From positions 1-34,861 of the forward strand of contig QFBS01000015.1 of NCBI GenBank assembly GCA_003265895.1: a stretch of 34,861 nt of DNA, given 5' to 3'. Positions 1-9,277 of the stretch are shown here, piece by piece. A program made the position numbers and the translations under genes. Origin of the DNA: Candidatus Marinamargulisbacteria bacterium SCGC AG-410-N11. Its GTDB lineage: Bacteria > Margulisbacteria > Marinamargulisbacteria > GCA-2716485 > AG-410-N11. Below the pieces are notes generated by a model. It made no database searches. It was not told where the DNA came from and saw only the letters and a list, made by a program, of their open reading frames with translations. How positions within the stretch are numbered: the stretch's first letter is position 1; the number at the start of each line of letters is the position of its first letter.

Positions 1-3000
1 TTAAATAATAGTGATCGGTTTTCGTATTGGTCCTTTTCTATAGAGATAGCCGTTGCTAAATTGGGGAACTCATAGTTTAAACAGCAAATCCACTGCTTAG
101 CCCATCCCTTAGGTTCGATACCATCTTCATTAGTATTTTGTAACGACACTAAATGATCATAAATATCCTTTATTGCGCGGTAGCTATCTAACTTGTTTTT
201 TGCTTGGTGTAGTTTCAATAATAGTTGTTTTGCAGATATAGATTGACCACCATTTTTTCTATCTAAAGTTTCTAACCCCTTACAAAGATCAGGAAGTCGA
301 CGATAAAATTCAATAGTTTTTTTTGCAGGGTCTTGAGTTCCCCAAGCGTTAACTAAATCTTCTTGAGTCATATTCTTAATCAACGGATAGTCTGGGGATA
401 ATGCATCATCTAAAATAGATGATATATCGTTAGTATCATAAAAAGCATTAGCAAAGTTCTGTATAGAAGAATCAATAGTAGAATCCAAAGACGGTTCTAA
501 ACCAGTTTTAGTTGAATCAGTAACATTAGTTTGTGGTGAAGATTGAGTCAATACTGACAAATCTTGAACATCAAATGACTCTAAAGCATTTTGTTTAACC
601 TCAGATGACGGAGCTACTTTTAATTCAGAAGCTGATGGAATTTGATATGGTTTAGTTGTCATTGCGTATTTTAATCCAGTTTGAATCATAAACGATCGTA
701 GTTTAGGATCTAAGTGTTTAGGTGTGTGTTGTTGTACGTATTCTTCAATAACAGACTGTCGTTGCGGGTCAGGGACCGAATTCCATTGTAAGCATTGTTC
801 AAAAAATTGATAATTCATACTTTTGAGTAATAGTTCAAATTGTAATCCATTTATATCGTATAGTTTTAAATCTTTTTTAAGTAACGACCTAGCCGAAGAG
901 TCTGTTTCCTTACTAAGAGCTTTAGCTGTAATCATTTCGTTGATACGTAAAAATGACATAGTATCCGACATCACATCCATTGCTAATTTAATGGCAGGGT
1001 TATTATGTTTTTGAAATGTTAATCTTAAAAATTCAGAAGCAAATAGTGGTGTCTGAGATTCTTCGTCAAGATTAAAAAAACACTCTAATGTTAGATTATC
1101 ATCATCCAAGATAATTTCCATTAAGTTATCAATAGCCATACCATCTTGTTTAATATCATTAACCGATTTTGATTGGCTATCTTGTGGGTTTCCACTAAAT
1201 AATTGATTATGTTTACTCATGATTTTTATAATAAATTTATCCAGTTGACCACTTTGAATAGCTAATTTAATGCTGCTTTGCAAAAATTGGGAACTTTGAA
1301 CAACTGTAATAATGTTTTTATCTGTCATCTGATAAGCCTCTATTTCACTTGAAAAAGAAACCGTAGCGTTTCTCATTAAGGTTGAACGAAAAAAGTTTAA
1401 ATTAAATATATCTGGTGATGAGGTATCAAATAAACTTTGAAAAGATGTCATTGCCTTAGAAAAAGATTCAAAAGTGATTCCCTTTGCGCCTGTTTTTAAA
1501 CTACCAATAGAATAGTCCCCTTGAATTCCAGAATGATTTAAATAAATATTTTGAAATAAACTTTCATTGACCATCTCGGGATCAAGTTCTTTTAAAGCAG
1601 GTACCGCAATATGAATATTTTGATCCGAAATAGTTTGTAAAGCGGCATATATTGAGTCAACATGATTATATTGGTTAACAATTGAATCATAATTATCGAA
1701 ATAGCCGTTAAGAAACAGCTTTAAATCATTCTTTTTTATTTGTTTATTAGATTTAGAGGATATTTTTTGAAATGCCTTAGATAGTTCACGATAATGCCTT
1801 TTTACAATATCGTTAGGTTTGGCACCATCATGACGTTCCATAAGTAACTGATACGCTAGTTTTTTATCAATTGTTTGTAAAGATTGGGATTGACCATGAA
1901 CAAGTTGAAAATAAGGTTTCTGAAACTTTAGTGTATCAAGATCACCTGAAATAAACAGTTTAAGGTATGTTTTAAATGGTTTTACTAATTGTTGAGATGG
2001 TTTGTCTGTAGCTTGTAAAAGAGAAAGTAATCCTCGAGAAGACTGGTTTTGAATCGTAGATAATATGTTGGTGAAAGCATCTAGTGATAACCCTTGATTA
2101 AATGTAGTGAGTTCTTTAGATAATGTCTGTTGCGAATCTTGAGTATATTGATCAACTTTTCGATTAACAAGCGCATCAATCTTATTTAAAAATTCCGATT
2201 TAGAAGTAATGAAAGTCAATTGATTTTGCAAATTAAAAGTAGACGTTTCTATAGACTTTTGGTTTGTTAATAGAGAAACAAGAGACGCGGGGTTAAATAT
2301 CGTTTGATGAAAATGACGAAAGGTAACGGGGTGTTTAGGAAATTGATTTCTGAAATATTCAAAAGTAGCAAAACTAGCGATACTTTTAAATGTAGGATCA
2401 ATGTTTCCATCAGTTTCAATAGCATGTAATTGATCAATCAATTTCAGAATAGATTCAGATGAATTGAGTTTTTCATTTTCGATAACGGTTAATAACTGAT
2501 CAACCGCAGTCGGTAACTGAGGGGCATCCGAAATAGGGTCAGCGCTAGCATCCATTGTATCTAGTACCTCATTCCTCATCGATCGTTGAACCCCAGGGTA
2601 CAATGTTTGACGAATACCCGTAATAAACGACTTTTTAGAAGCCAATTGACTATTTAAAAGAGGTTTGAATAAACTCCTATTGAACCGAAAGTAATCGTCT
2701 AATGTCCTAGCACTTTTTAGTAATTTAAATGCATCCGCCCCTTGAAAAGAGACAGGTATGAAATCAGTAGATAATTGTGAGTAAACAGATTGAATCAATT
2801 CACCACTAAGACCATTATTAATAATATCGGTAATTTCTAAGGAATCAACAACAAATGAATCAAGATCATCTAAACTTAACGAACACGTCATGTTGGCATC
2901 TACCTGAAGTTTATCCGAATGTTCTTTAGCGGGCTTGTAACCAATAGATGTGGTAATATACACATTGCCTTTTGATTTAAATGAAATATGATAATTTAGT

Positions 3001-5651
3001 CTATCAGTTCCAGTAAAATTCATTGACGTTGACTTAGTTAAATATGGCATAAGAAAGGCGATTGAATTACCAAGCCCTTGATGAAAAATATATGAAAAGT
3101 TTAACATGTCACGGTTGTTAGAAAGAAACGTTTCAATATCTCTGGATTGTCGAATAGTGTCTGATCGACTCGTGTTTCCATCATTCACTTCTACGATCGT
3201 TGCAAATAAGTCTATCTTATCTTCAAAATGATCGATAATATCGCCATTGGGAGTTTCGATAGTCGTTATTTTTGTAATACGATAAATATCATCAAGAAAT
3301 TGTTGAGTATTATCTATTTTTATCGCAGTGGAATTAGCACTATTATAGAAGTCATAAATATTATCTTTGAACCCTAAATTTTGAAGTATTTCAATAGAAG
3401 TAATCGCGTCTTTAGAAATAAGAAGATTCGTAAACGGAGCTTGTGGCGATATGGGCGGAGATTGAAGCATAAAAATTAAAAGATCAGACAATTGTTTTTC
3501 TTGTGCTAGTCCAGTTTGGATAACCTTATTTAATCCCTGAATAGCAAGAGTAAACAATTCAGATTCCTTAGACGATCCAACATCTGCATATGCCCAACCT
3601 AGTAAATCATTGGTTAATTGATTGTTAAGATTAATTTTTTTCAATGATTGCGTAATGGTGTTATAACGTATTTTTTGTATTGTTGATTGAGAGCCTATTT
3701 TTTTTTGTAAAATTGCTTTTGAAAGACGGTCTTTCATAAATACTTTGTTAGCACCTGTTAACGGTTTAAATGATGTTAATAAATTAATTTTAGGTTGATT
3801 ATCTGCAATACGTTGTAAGAGTTTAGGATCAGCAGAATTAGATACATTATTAGCTATTGATTGTAATGAGCGAGTTAAATTTTTTATGAATTTTAATTTA
3901 GATTTATTAATAGGTTTATCGGTGGCTACTTGATCGATAAGTAGAGGGTTAATAACTCTTAAGAATACAAAAGCATTAACTTGTTTTTTAGACATGTCAG
4001 GGTATTTTTGGTGTACAAGATCATGGAATCCTTGCAAAAATACTTGTGTTTTTTGCGGAAACTTAATATTAAGTATCTGCGCTGCTGCGCTATCTATCTT
4101 GTCATTAACATCTGCACTATTATTTAAATCATCGGGTAGATTTCGATCAATGATGCCAGAAATAGTAGTAAAATAGGATGCTGTGTCTTGATTAGGCTGA
4201 TTATAACAAGCATCGGGCATTAATAAATCCTCTTTTAAATATAAGGCAGACAAATTAATACTACATAAATTTTGTCGAAGAAAGTCTTCTTTGGTAGCCT
4301 GAGAAATATCGTGAGCTAATAATTTCCATAAATTATGTTGAAGAGTTTTGTTTTCGGAATCAGAGAACTTAAGCGCATTTAATATCGTAGTTTCTAAATC
4401 TTTAGAAGGATTTGCTTCAGAAATATATTGGATCAGATCTTGAGGGTTATTTTTTAAAAGTTGAATACTCATCTGGTCAAATTCATTTTTATGATCCATT
4501 AAGGGCCGATGTTGCAAAAGATAGGCTTTATTTGTAGCAGACATAGCTCTAGCTATACGAAACTGTTTTTTATAGTGTTGATCAAGCATATTTTGTTTGG
4601 CTAAGGTCTTAATTTCTGTTGTTGCTTTAGCTAATGCCGTAGATAAAGATTGTGAATGTTGATTAAGAAAGCTATTTAGTTCGCTGTTTTGAGCGATTAC
4701 TTTTGGATTAGAAGATGTTAATAAGTCTCTTTGATTTGGGTTTAATTGCTTAAAAATATCTTGGAAAGGCTTTTTCAAGGCAGCTGATAGGTTAACTTCG
4801 TTTTGAGCGTTATCTTTAATATATAAATTAAATATGCTGTAAAGACGTTGAATTGAATCAATAGTCAAAGGCTGTTGAGTATTAATATGTCGACAATCTA
4901 ATAAAAACTCAATATTTTCACTAAAATGTTTTGATTTTGAAAAAGACAATAAGTCTTGAGATAATGTTTCGTCACTTAAGATTGAGTCCATATTAAGTTC
5001 AATATCTTGTTTAGCTTCTGACATGAGATAAATAGATTGTGAAACCTGATTAATTAAATGACGATAGAATATACCTTTAGCTCCTTTATTAGGGTTGTAC
5101 GTCATTAAGTGATCTCTAAAAGAGCATAGCGCTTTTTCAGGGTCTGGAGTATCTGAATCTAAAATCTTAATCATATCAGAAAAGGCTTTATTTAGAATCT
5201 TTTTTGTTTGTTTGTTAAAGCCTTTGTTAAGAGTTTTACTAAGGTTGGATTTATACTGATTTAGCTGGCTTTTTAATTCATTATTAAGAGTAGAGGTTGG
5301 GTCTTGAGTGAACTGAAGCAGACCATCTAATACTTCGTCGGGTAATTTTACAGATTGTATGATTTTTTTTGTGGTTTCTAAAGTAGCTTGATCACTTTTG
5401 TTTAAGCGTGTGTAGTGTTTAACTGTGAAATTGTTAGGCAATGGTATCTGTATTGGTGATGTTATTGAATAATCAACTGCCGTTTTTAAACTAGATACAA
5501 AAGATTTTTGTAATGCTTGGCCGGTTAGTTGAATTTCACCTTTGGTTGCTTTTTGTAAGTCTTCAGAATGTTGATTCATAGTCTTATTTTTAAGATGTTG
5601 AGTGTAACCTAATGGTTGGTTTGAAATATTAGATAGATTTGAGTTAGACAT
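1..5651 (-). CDS. Giant protein with RasGAP domain (C-terminus beyond left edge)
   Basis: This reading frame is open from the ATG at 5651, preceded by an AGGAG site, to the window edge: at least 1,883 codons with no stop seen. No signal peptide is visible; the start is polar (MSNSNLSNISNQPLG). Residues about 104-201 form a helical domain shared with the neighbouring kinase. Residues about 450-605 match the RasGAP core: FLRQN at 457-461 offers a candidate arginine finger (R459), VFLRVINPLL at 562-571 is the FLR motif, and a helix ends LQSIANN at about 596-602. The R459 to R565 spacing is 106 residues, against about 114 in p120GAP. RasGAPs speed GTP hydrolysis on Ras-type GTPases; whether the target is a host or a bacterial GTPase is unknown. 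The rest is mostly helical and unrecognised, with a beta-rich stretch near 870-930. It is transcribed divergently from the kinase gene. The RasGAP call rests on motifs read by eye. Confidence 0.85.
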   Translation of the reverse strand, partial: MSNSNLSNISNQPLGYTQHLKNKTMNQHSEDLQKATKGEIQLTGQALQKSFVSSLKTAVDYSITSPIQIPLPNNFTVKHYTRLNKSDQATLETTKKIIQSVKLPDEVLDGLLQFTQDPTSTLNNELKSQLNQYKSNLSKTLNKGFNKQTKKILNKAFSDMIKILDSDTPDPEKALCSFRDHLMTYNPNKGAKGIFYRHLINQVSQSIYLMSEAKQDIELNMDSILSDETLSQDLLSFSKSKHFSENIEFLLDCRHINTQQPLTIDSIQRLYSIFNLYIKDNAQNEVNLSAALKKPFQDIFKQLNPNQRDLLTSSNPKVIAQNSELNSFLNQHSQSLSTALAKATTEIKTLAKQNMLDQHYKKQFRIARAMSATNKAYLLQHRPLMDHKNEFDQMSIQLLKNNPQDLIQYISEANPSKDLETTILNALKFSDSENKTLQHNLWKLLAHDISQATKEDFLRQNLCSINLSALYLKEDLLMPDACYNQPNQDTASYFTTISGIIDRNLPDDLNNSADVNDKIDSAAAQILNIKFPQKTQVFLQGFHDLVHQKYPDMSKKQVNAFVFLRVINPLLIDQVATDKPINKSKLKFIKNLTRSLQSIANNVSNSADPKLLQRIADNQPKINLLTSFKPLTGANKVFMKDRLSKAILQKKIGSQSTIQKIRYNTITQSLKKINLNNQLTNDLLGWAYADVGSSKESELFTLAIQGLNKVIQTGLAQEKQLSDLLIFMLQSPPISPQAPFTNLLISKDAITSIEILQNLGFKDNIYDFYNSANSTAIKIDNTQQFLDDIYRITKITTIETPNGDIIDHFEDKIDLFATIVEVNDGNTSRSDTIRQSRDIETFLSNNRDMLNFSYIFHQGLGNSIAFLMPYLTKSTSMNFTGTDRLNYHISFKSKGNVYITTSIGYKPAKEHSDKLQVDANMTCSLSLDDLDSFVVDSLEITDIINNGLSGELIQSVYSQLSTDFIPVSFQGADAFKLLKSARTLDDYFRFNRSLFKPLLNSQLASKKSFITGIRQTLYPGVQRSMRNEVLDTMDASADPISDAPQLPTAVDQLLTVIENEKLNSSESILKLIDQLHAIETDGNIDPTFKSIASFATFEYFRNQFPKHPVTFRHFHQTIFNPASLVSLLTNQKSIETSTFNLQNQLTFITSKSEFLNKIDALVNRKVDQYTQDSQQTLSKELTTFNQGLSLDAFTNILSTIQNQSSRGLLSLLQATDKPSQQLVKPFKTYLKLFISGDLDTLKFQKPYFQLVHGQSQSLQTIDKKLAYQLLMERHDGAKPNDIVKRHYRELSKAFQKISSKSNKQIKKNDLKLFLNGYFDNYDSIVNQYNHVDSIYAALQTISDQNIHIAVPALKELDPEMVNESLFQNIYLNHSGIQGDYSIGSLKTGAKGITFESFSKAMTSFQSLFDTSSPDIFNLNFFRSTLMRNATVSFSSEIEAYQMTDKNIITVVQSSQFLQSSIKLAIQSGQLDKFIIKIMSKHNQLFSGNPQDSQSKSVNDIKQDGMAIDNLMEIILDDDNLTLECFFNLDEESQTPLFASEFLRLTFQKHNNPAIKLAMDVMSDTMSFLRINEMITAKALSKETDSSARSLLKKDLKLYDINGLQFELLLKSMNYQFFEQCLQWNSVPDPQRQSVIEEYVQQHTPKHLDPKLRSFMIQTGLKYAMTTKPYQIPSASELKVAPSSEVKQNALESFDVQDLSVLTQSSPQTNVTDSTKTGLEPSLDSTIDSSIQNFANAFYDTNDISSILDDALSPDYPLIKNMTQEDLVNAWGTQDPAKKTIEFYRRLPDLCKGLETLDRKNGGQSISAKQLLLKLHQAKNKLDSYRAIKDIYDHLVSLQNTNEDGIEPKGWAKQWICCLNYEFPNLATAISIEKDQYENRSLLF

Positions 5652-5689
5652 CAATCGCTTCTCCTAAATTAATAATAACTAATCATATG

Positions 5690-5741
5690 CCCAATTAAAA
5701 TATATTTAAAACAAAATGTTTGAAAGATCGAATTAATTGGG
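5690..5741. promoter_or_regulatory. Inverted repeat in divergent promoter region
   Basis: CCCAATTAA (5690-5698) and TTAATTGGG (5733-5741) form a perfect 9-bp inverted repeat with a 34-nt spacer. It sits in the 149-bp gap between the RasGAP gene and the kinase gene. This could be a shared operator or a DNA loop site. No regulator is known and chance occurrence in AT-rich DNA is possible. Confidence 0.3.
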
Positions 5742-5800
5742 TATTACATATCATTATCGAATAAAAAGAATAAAAAGTTGCAATATATTTGGAGGTATTA

Positions 5801-7696
5801 ATGTTAGGATCCTCAATGGAACAAAACCCTTTACGCCTCGAAAGAGGTCCAAAACAGGATAATTCAGATTCTGGTCACTATGTTAGACAGAAATCACAAG
5901 CAGAGTCTGCTAGTTCTGGTGATAATATAGATGAATTAGGTTCAGACTTCAAAACTGAAACAGAGTCTAAAATCATTCAAGAACTTACTCTTGATAATTT
6001 GATTACTTATTTGAGCAGTTTAGAATCAGGTAAAGAAGAACAGCTTAAAGCGCTTTTAACAAAAGCTAATAAGCCAGCACAAGAAAAGGTTATGTTAAAA
6101 AAATTAAATCCAACAGATATCGATGAAGAGGGTAAGTTATTAAAAAAAGTACTAGAAAAACGAAATCCCCCAATAAAAAATAAAAGAAAACGACCAGGAT
6201 TAAAACTAAATTTAGCAGCTCCTAGTCAATCATATCAAGCGGATACCCAAAGTAGTCTTAAATTAAAAGAACAAGAAGTATTTCAAGATCAATCTCCAGT
6301 ATTACTTGCTGTGAAAAAAACTAAATTACCTCATCTAACTATGCAAGACAACTTGTTAAAAAATTATAATTTAAAAAAATTAGGAAATGGAACCGCATCA
6401 ATCGTTTATGAAGTATCAGAAAAAAAAGAGTTTTCTAAAGCATTGCAGATTAGTAGCATAACTGTTAAAGATTTTCTGCTGTTAGATTCTGAAACTCGTA
6501 GTAATAGACTTACCAAGGCTAGAATTAAAAAATCGATTTCAATGCCCGATCAATTAGTGAATGCTTTAATTTCAAGAAGTTCTGGCGAAAATAATTTAAA
6601 ACAAGTTAAAGAATTACTGGTTCAATATAAACAATCTCTAACTACAACTCTTAAATTAGGATTTAACAGCCAAACCAAAACTATTCTTAGAAATTCATTT
6701 AATAAAATGATAGCGATTATGACGTCAGATAAGCCAGATATAGTGGATGCTTTAGACTCGTTTAAAGCACAGATTGAAACCTATAATACAGGTAAACGAC
6801 AAGGTAAGAAGTCTGATTTTTATGACCAGTTAGTAGATCACATAAATAACATCAAAATTCAATTAACTGGACAAGGAGATAATAGTCAAATCGAATCTAA
6901 AGAAGAGTCTTCTAATATAGAAAGTAGTAGAATGTTTTATCAATTAAAATCAAAACTAAAAGATTTTAATAAAGTAGTGGTGAAAAAACTAGATAAAAAA
7001 GTAAGTAAAGATAAGCTAGTTAAAGAATTAGAGGCATTAAAGTTACAGCAAGAATTATCGCAACAATGTAATTCATTGGTTAAGGTAGTAGGACTTTATT
7101 ATCAAGAAGATGTCAACGCATCTCATAGCCTAGATATTATAGCTCTTCTAGAAAGGGGAGAAGGGTTAGAGTCTAAAAAAAATTATTTTCGAGGACAAAC
7201 TCAACGATGTGTAACCTGTATGAAGAGCATATTAGAAGGGTTAAGTTTAATTCATGAAAAGGAAAAGGTCCATCATGATATAAAACCCGCTAATTTTTTA
7301 ATGGTAGAAGGAAAGGTTAAACTTAGCGATTTGGGTAGTGTTCAAGATGCTACTAAAAATTCTTCGGATGGCGGAACCCAAGTATTTATGCCTAGCCAAG
7401 ATGTTTATAATGAACAAATAAATAAAAAAACAGATATTTTTTCATTAGGTTTAAGCATGTTTATGCTTTTTAAGGGTGTTCAAAAAGTAGCTGATTTTCA
7501 GCAGACGAGTGGTATGGAGGCATTGCTAGATTCTGGTTTTTGTGATGAAGAAGTACTTACACGTCATATAATGGATGATTCAGAAATGGATGCTCACTTT
7601 AAACAGATATTATTAAAATGTCTTGACCCCAATAATATAAACCGGCCGAGTTGTGAAGACTTAATGACTATGTTAATGCAACTAGAGAGTGATTAG
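5801..7696 (+). CDS. Eukaryote-like Ser/Thr protein kinase with domain inserted in N-lobe
   Basis: The start chosen is ATG 5801, because GGAGG at 5791-5795 lies just upstream; the in-frame TTG at 5789 overlaps that site. The product is 631 residues. Residues 1-190 are polar and probably flexible. LGNGTASIVYEV (from 194) is the glycine loop. The beta-3 lysine appears only at K395 (VVVKKL), because about 180 residues intervene, including the domain (about 249-350) shared with the RasGAP protein. The rest is standard: alpha-C Glu409 or Glu411, catalytic HHDIKPAN with D493, K495 and N498, DLG with D510, and TDIFSLG. HHD replaces HRD and MPSQ replaces APE. All key catalytic residues are present, so the kinase is probably active. 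No transmembrane or PASTA segment is visible, unlike typical bacterial PknB-type sensors. Substrate unknown; the RasGAP neighbour is a plausible partner. Confidence 0.92.
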   Translation: MLGSSMEQNPLRLERGPKQDNSDSGHYVRQKSQAESASSGDNIDELGSDFKTETESKIIQELTLDNLITYLSSLESGKEEQLKALLTKANKPAQEKVMLKKLNPTDIDEEGKLLKKVLEKRNPPIKNKRKRPGLKLNLAAPSQSYQADTQSSLKLKEQEVFQDQSPVLLAVKKTKLPHLTMQDNLLKNYNLKKLGNGTASIVYEVSEKKEFSKALQISSITVKDFLLLDSETRSNRLTKARIKKSISMPDQLVNALISRSSGENNLKQVKELLVQYKQSLTTTLKLGFNSQTKTILRNSFNKMIAIMTSDKPDIVDALDSFKAQIETYNTGKRQGKKSDFYDQLVDHINNIKIQLTGQGDNSQIESKEESSNIESSRMFYQLKSKLKDFNKVVVKKLDKKVSKDKLVKELEALKLQQELSQQCNSLVKVVGLYYQEDVNASHSLDIIALLERGEGLESKKNYFRGQTQRCVTCMKSILEGLSLIHEKEKVHHDIKPANFLMVEGKVKLSDLGSVQDATKNSSDGGTQVFMPSQDVYNEQINKKTDIFSLGLSMFMLFKGVQKVADFQQTSGMEALLDSGFCDEEVLTRHIMDDSEMDAHFKQILLKCLDPNNINRPSCEDLMTMLMQLESD

Positions 7697-7866
7697 ATTC
7701 AAAATCAGATTAGTGTAATAATCGTAATTTATATTAGTAAGTTAATGTCTAAATTTAAGAAAAAATGAAAATAGTACTACTAATAACACGGTTCTTAAGT
7801 TTATTCCTTAGTTGCATAAATTTAGCAGGTGTCATAAAGTATAGTTAAAAATTTAGGAATATATAT

Positions 7867-9273
7867 ATGATAGAGACTATGTTTAATCAAGAGCATAAGC
7901 TAATAAAAACATTAAAATTAAACAAACAAACCATAATTGTTTCATGCTCGTCCGGATCAGATAGTATGGCAGCATTATTAGTGGTTAAGCAATTGATATC
8001 ATCAGAAAACATTATCATAATGTACTTTGATCATGGGCTAAGACCGCAAGAAAGTAAAAAAGAAGTTGAGTTTTTAAACTCATTTTCTAATAAATATACC
8101 ATCAGGTTCTTTAAGAAATATATTCCTGTTCAATTATATGCAACGAAAAAAAAAGTTTCTATCGAAACAGCAGGTAGACAGTTACGTCGTCAGTGGTTGG
8201 CACATAAAGCTAAATTGTATAACAGCGAAATTGTAGTGATGGGCCATCATCAAGATGACTCGTGTGAAACGATGCTGTTTAGACTTTTAAGAGGAGTCCA
8301 ATCTAAAATGGTTCCATTAAAAGAATGGTCACCTTTAAATAAAAGCGTCAAAATATGGCGGCCTCTAATTAACCAAACCAAACAAGATATTTTGCAGTTT
8401 TTAGAACAAAATAATCAAGGTTTTTGCGTTGATAGTTCAAATGAATCTCTAGAATTTAATCGAAATAAATTGCGCCATTTTTTAACAGATATGGCGCCTC
8501 AAATTAATCCAAATTACCAGCAGTCGATCATTAGATTTGGACAGCATTACCAACAAATTCAAGATTATTTAAACAGCCAGATTAGCCACCTTTTAAATCA
8601 TGTTATTGTTAATGATCGGCAAATTAAATTTGATAAAAAAATAGTAAATAGTCAGCCCCCTATTTTAAAAAAACAGTTACTGTACAACATATTAAATCTT
8701 TGGGCAAATCAACATGAATCTATTATTCAATTTTCGGATCAACATATCGATTCAATTATCGATTTAATTAGTAAAAAACAAACGGGAAAAAAACTGAGCT
8801 TGCCAGCAGGGTTACAAGTAAGTCTAAACTATAATGACGTCATATTATCAAAAGCCTCAAATCATAAAGCGCTTCATTACCAATATGAAATTGTTAATTT
8901 AGATCGTGAAGTAACAATTAAGGAATTAAATATTAAAGTCATGATTTCTTTAATAGACGCTCCTGTATCTAATGTGAAATCAACCGCAGATACGGCATTT
9001 TTAAATGGCGATTTATATTGCAACCAGCCTATTATTGTTAGGAATAAACGTCCAGGGGACCAATTTTATTCATTTGGGATGAACCATCCAAGAAAGTTAA
9101 AAGACTATTTCATTAAACAAAAAATACCATTTGAGAAAAGACAAAATTTACCTTTATTTTTAATGAATAATCATATAATATGGGTAACAGGAGAGTCTAT
9201 ATCAGATCAGTTTAAAGTAAGCACATCAACAAAAAAAATATTAAGAATAAAACTGATAAAACAAGAGGAGTAA
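7867..9273 (+). CDS. tilS: tRNA(Ile)-lysidine synthase TilS
   Basis: TilS joins lysine to C34 of the CAU-anticodon isoleucine tRNA with ATP, converting its reading from AUG to AUA. The N-type ATP pyrophosphatase loop is SSGSDS at 28-33 (family consensus SGGxDS). It is followed by FDHGLRP, GHHQDDSCET and DSSN...RNKLRH, all typical of TilS. A C-terminal TilS domain (PGDQF...RKLKDYFIKQKIP) is present. At 468 residues it has full length. A weak AGGA lies upstream of the ATG. The 170-bp gap after the kinase gene holds no supported gene. The next gene starts 4 bp after the stop, so the two are likely co-transcribed. Confidence 0.95.
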   Translation: MIETMFNQEHKLIKTLKLNKQTIIVSCSSGSDSMAALLVVKQLISSENIIIMYFDHGLRPQESKKEVEFLNSFSNKYTIRFFKKYIPVQLYATKKKVSIETAGRQLRRQWLAHKAKLYNSEIVVMGHHQDDSCETMLFRLLRGVQSKMVPLKEWSPLNKSVKIWRPLINQTKQDILQFLEQNNQGFCVDSSNESLEFNRNKLRHFLTDMAPQINPNYQQSIIRFGQHYQQIQDYLNSQISHLLNHVIVNDRQIKFDKKIVNSQPPILKKQLLYNILNLWANQHESIIQFSDQHIDSIIDLISKKQTGKKLSLPAGLQVSLNYNDVILSKASNHKALHYQYEIVNLDREVTIKELNIKVMISLIDAPVSNVKSTADTAFLNGDLYCNQPIIVRNKRPGDQFYSFGMNHPRKLKDYFIKQKIPFEKRQNLPLFLMNNHIIWVTGESISDQFKVSTSTKKILRIKLIKQEE

Positions 9274-9277
9274 ATAA

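Noticed and set aside
1-3. TTA at the left edge read as the stop codon of the giant gene
   Set aside because: It is out of frame with the ATG at 5651; the coding frame uses triplets ending at position 3 and stays open.
823-4176. Plus-strand ORFs inside 823-1014 and 3994-4176
   Set aside because: Both lie opposite the long RasGAP reading frame, which is open throughout, and lack ribosome sites.
7765-7812. Short ORF starting MKIVLLITRF between the kinase and tilS genes
   Set aside because: It stops after 15 codons and has only a weak purine stretch upstream.
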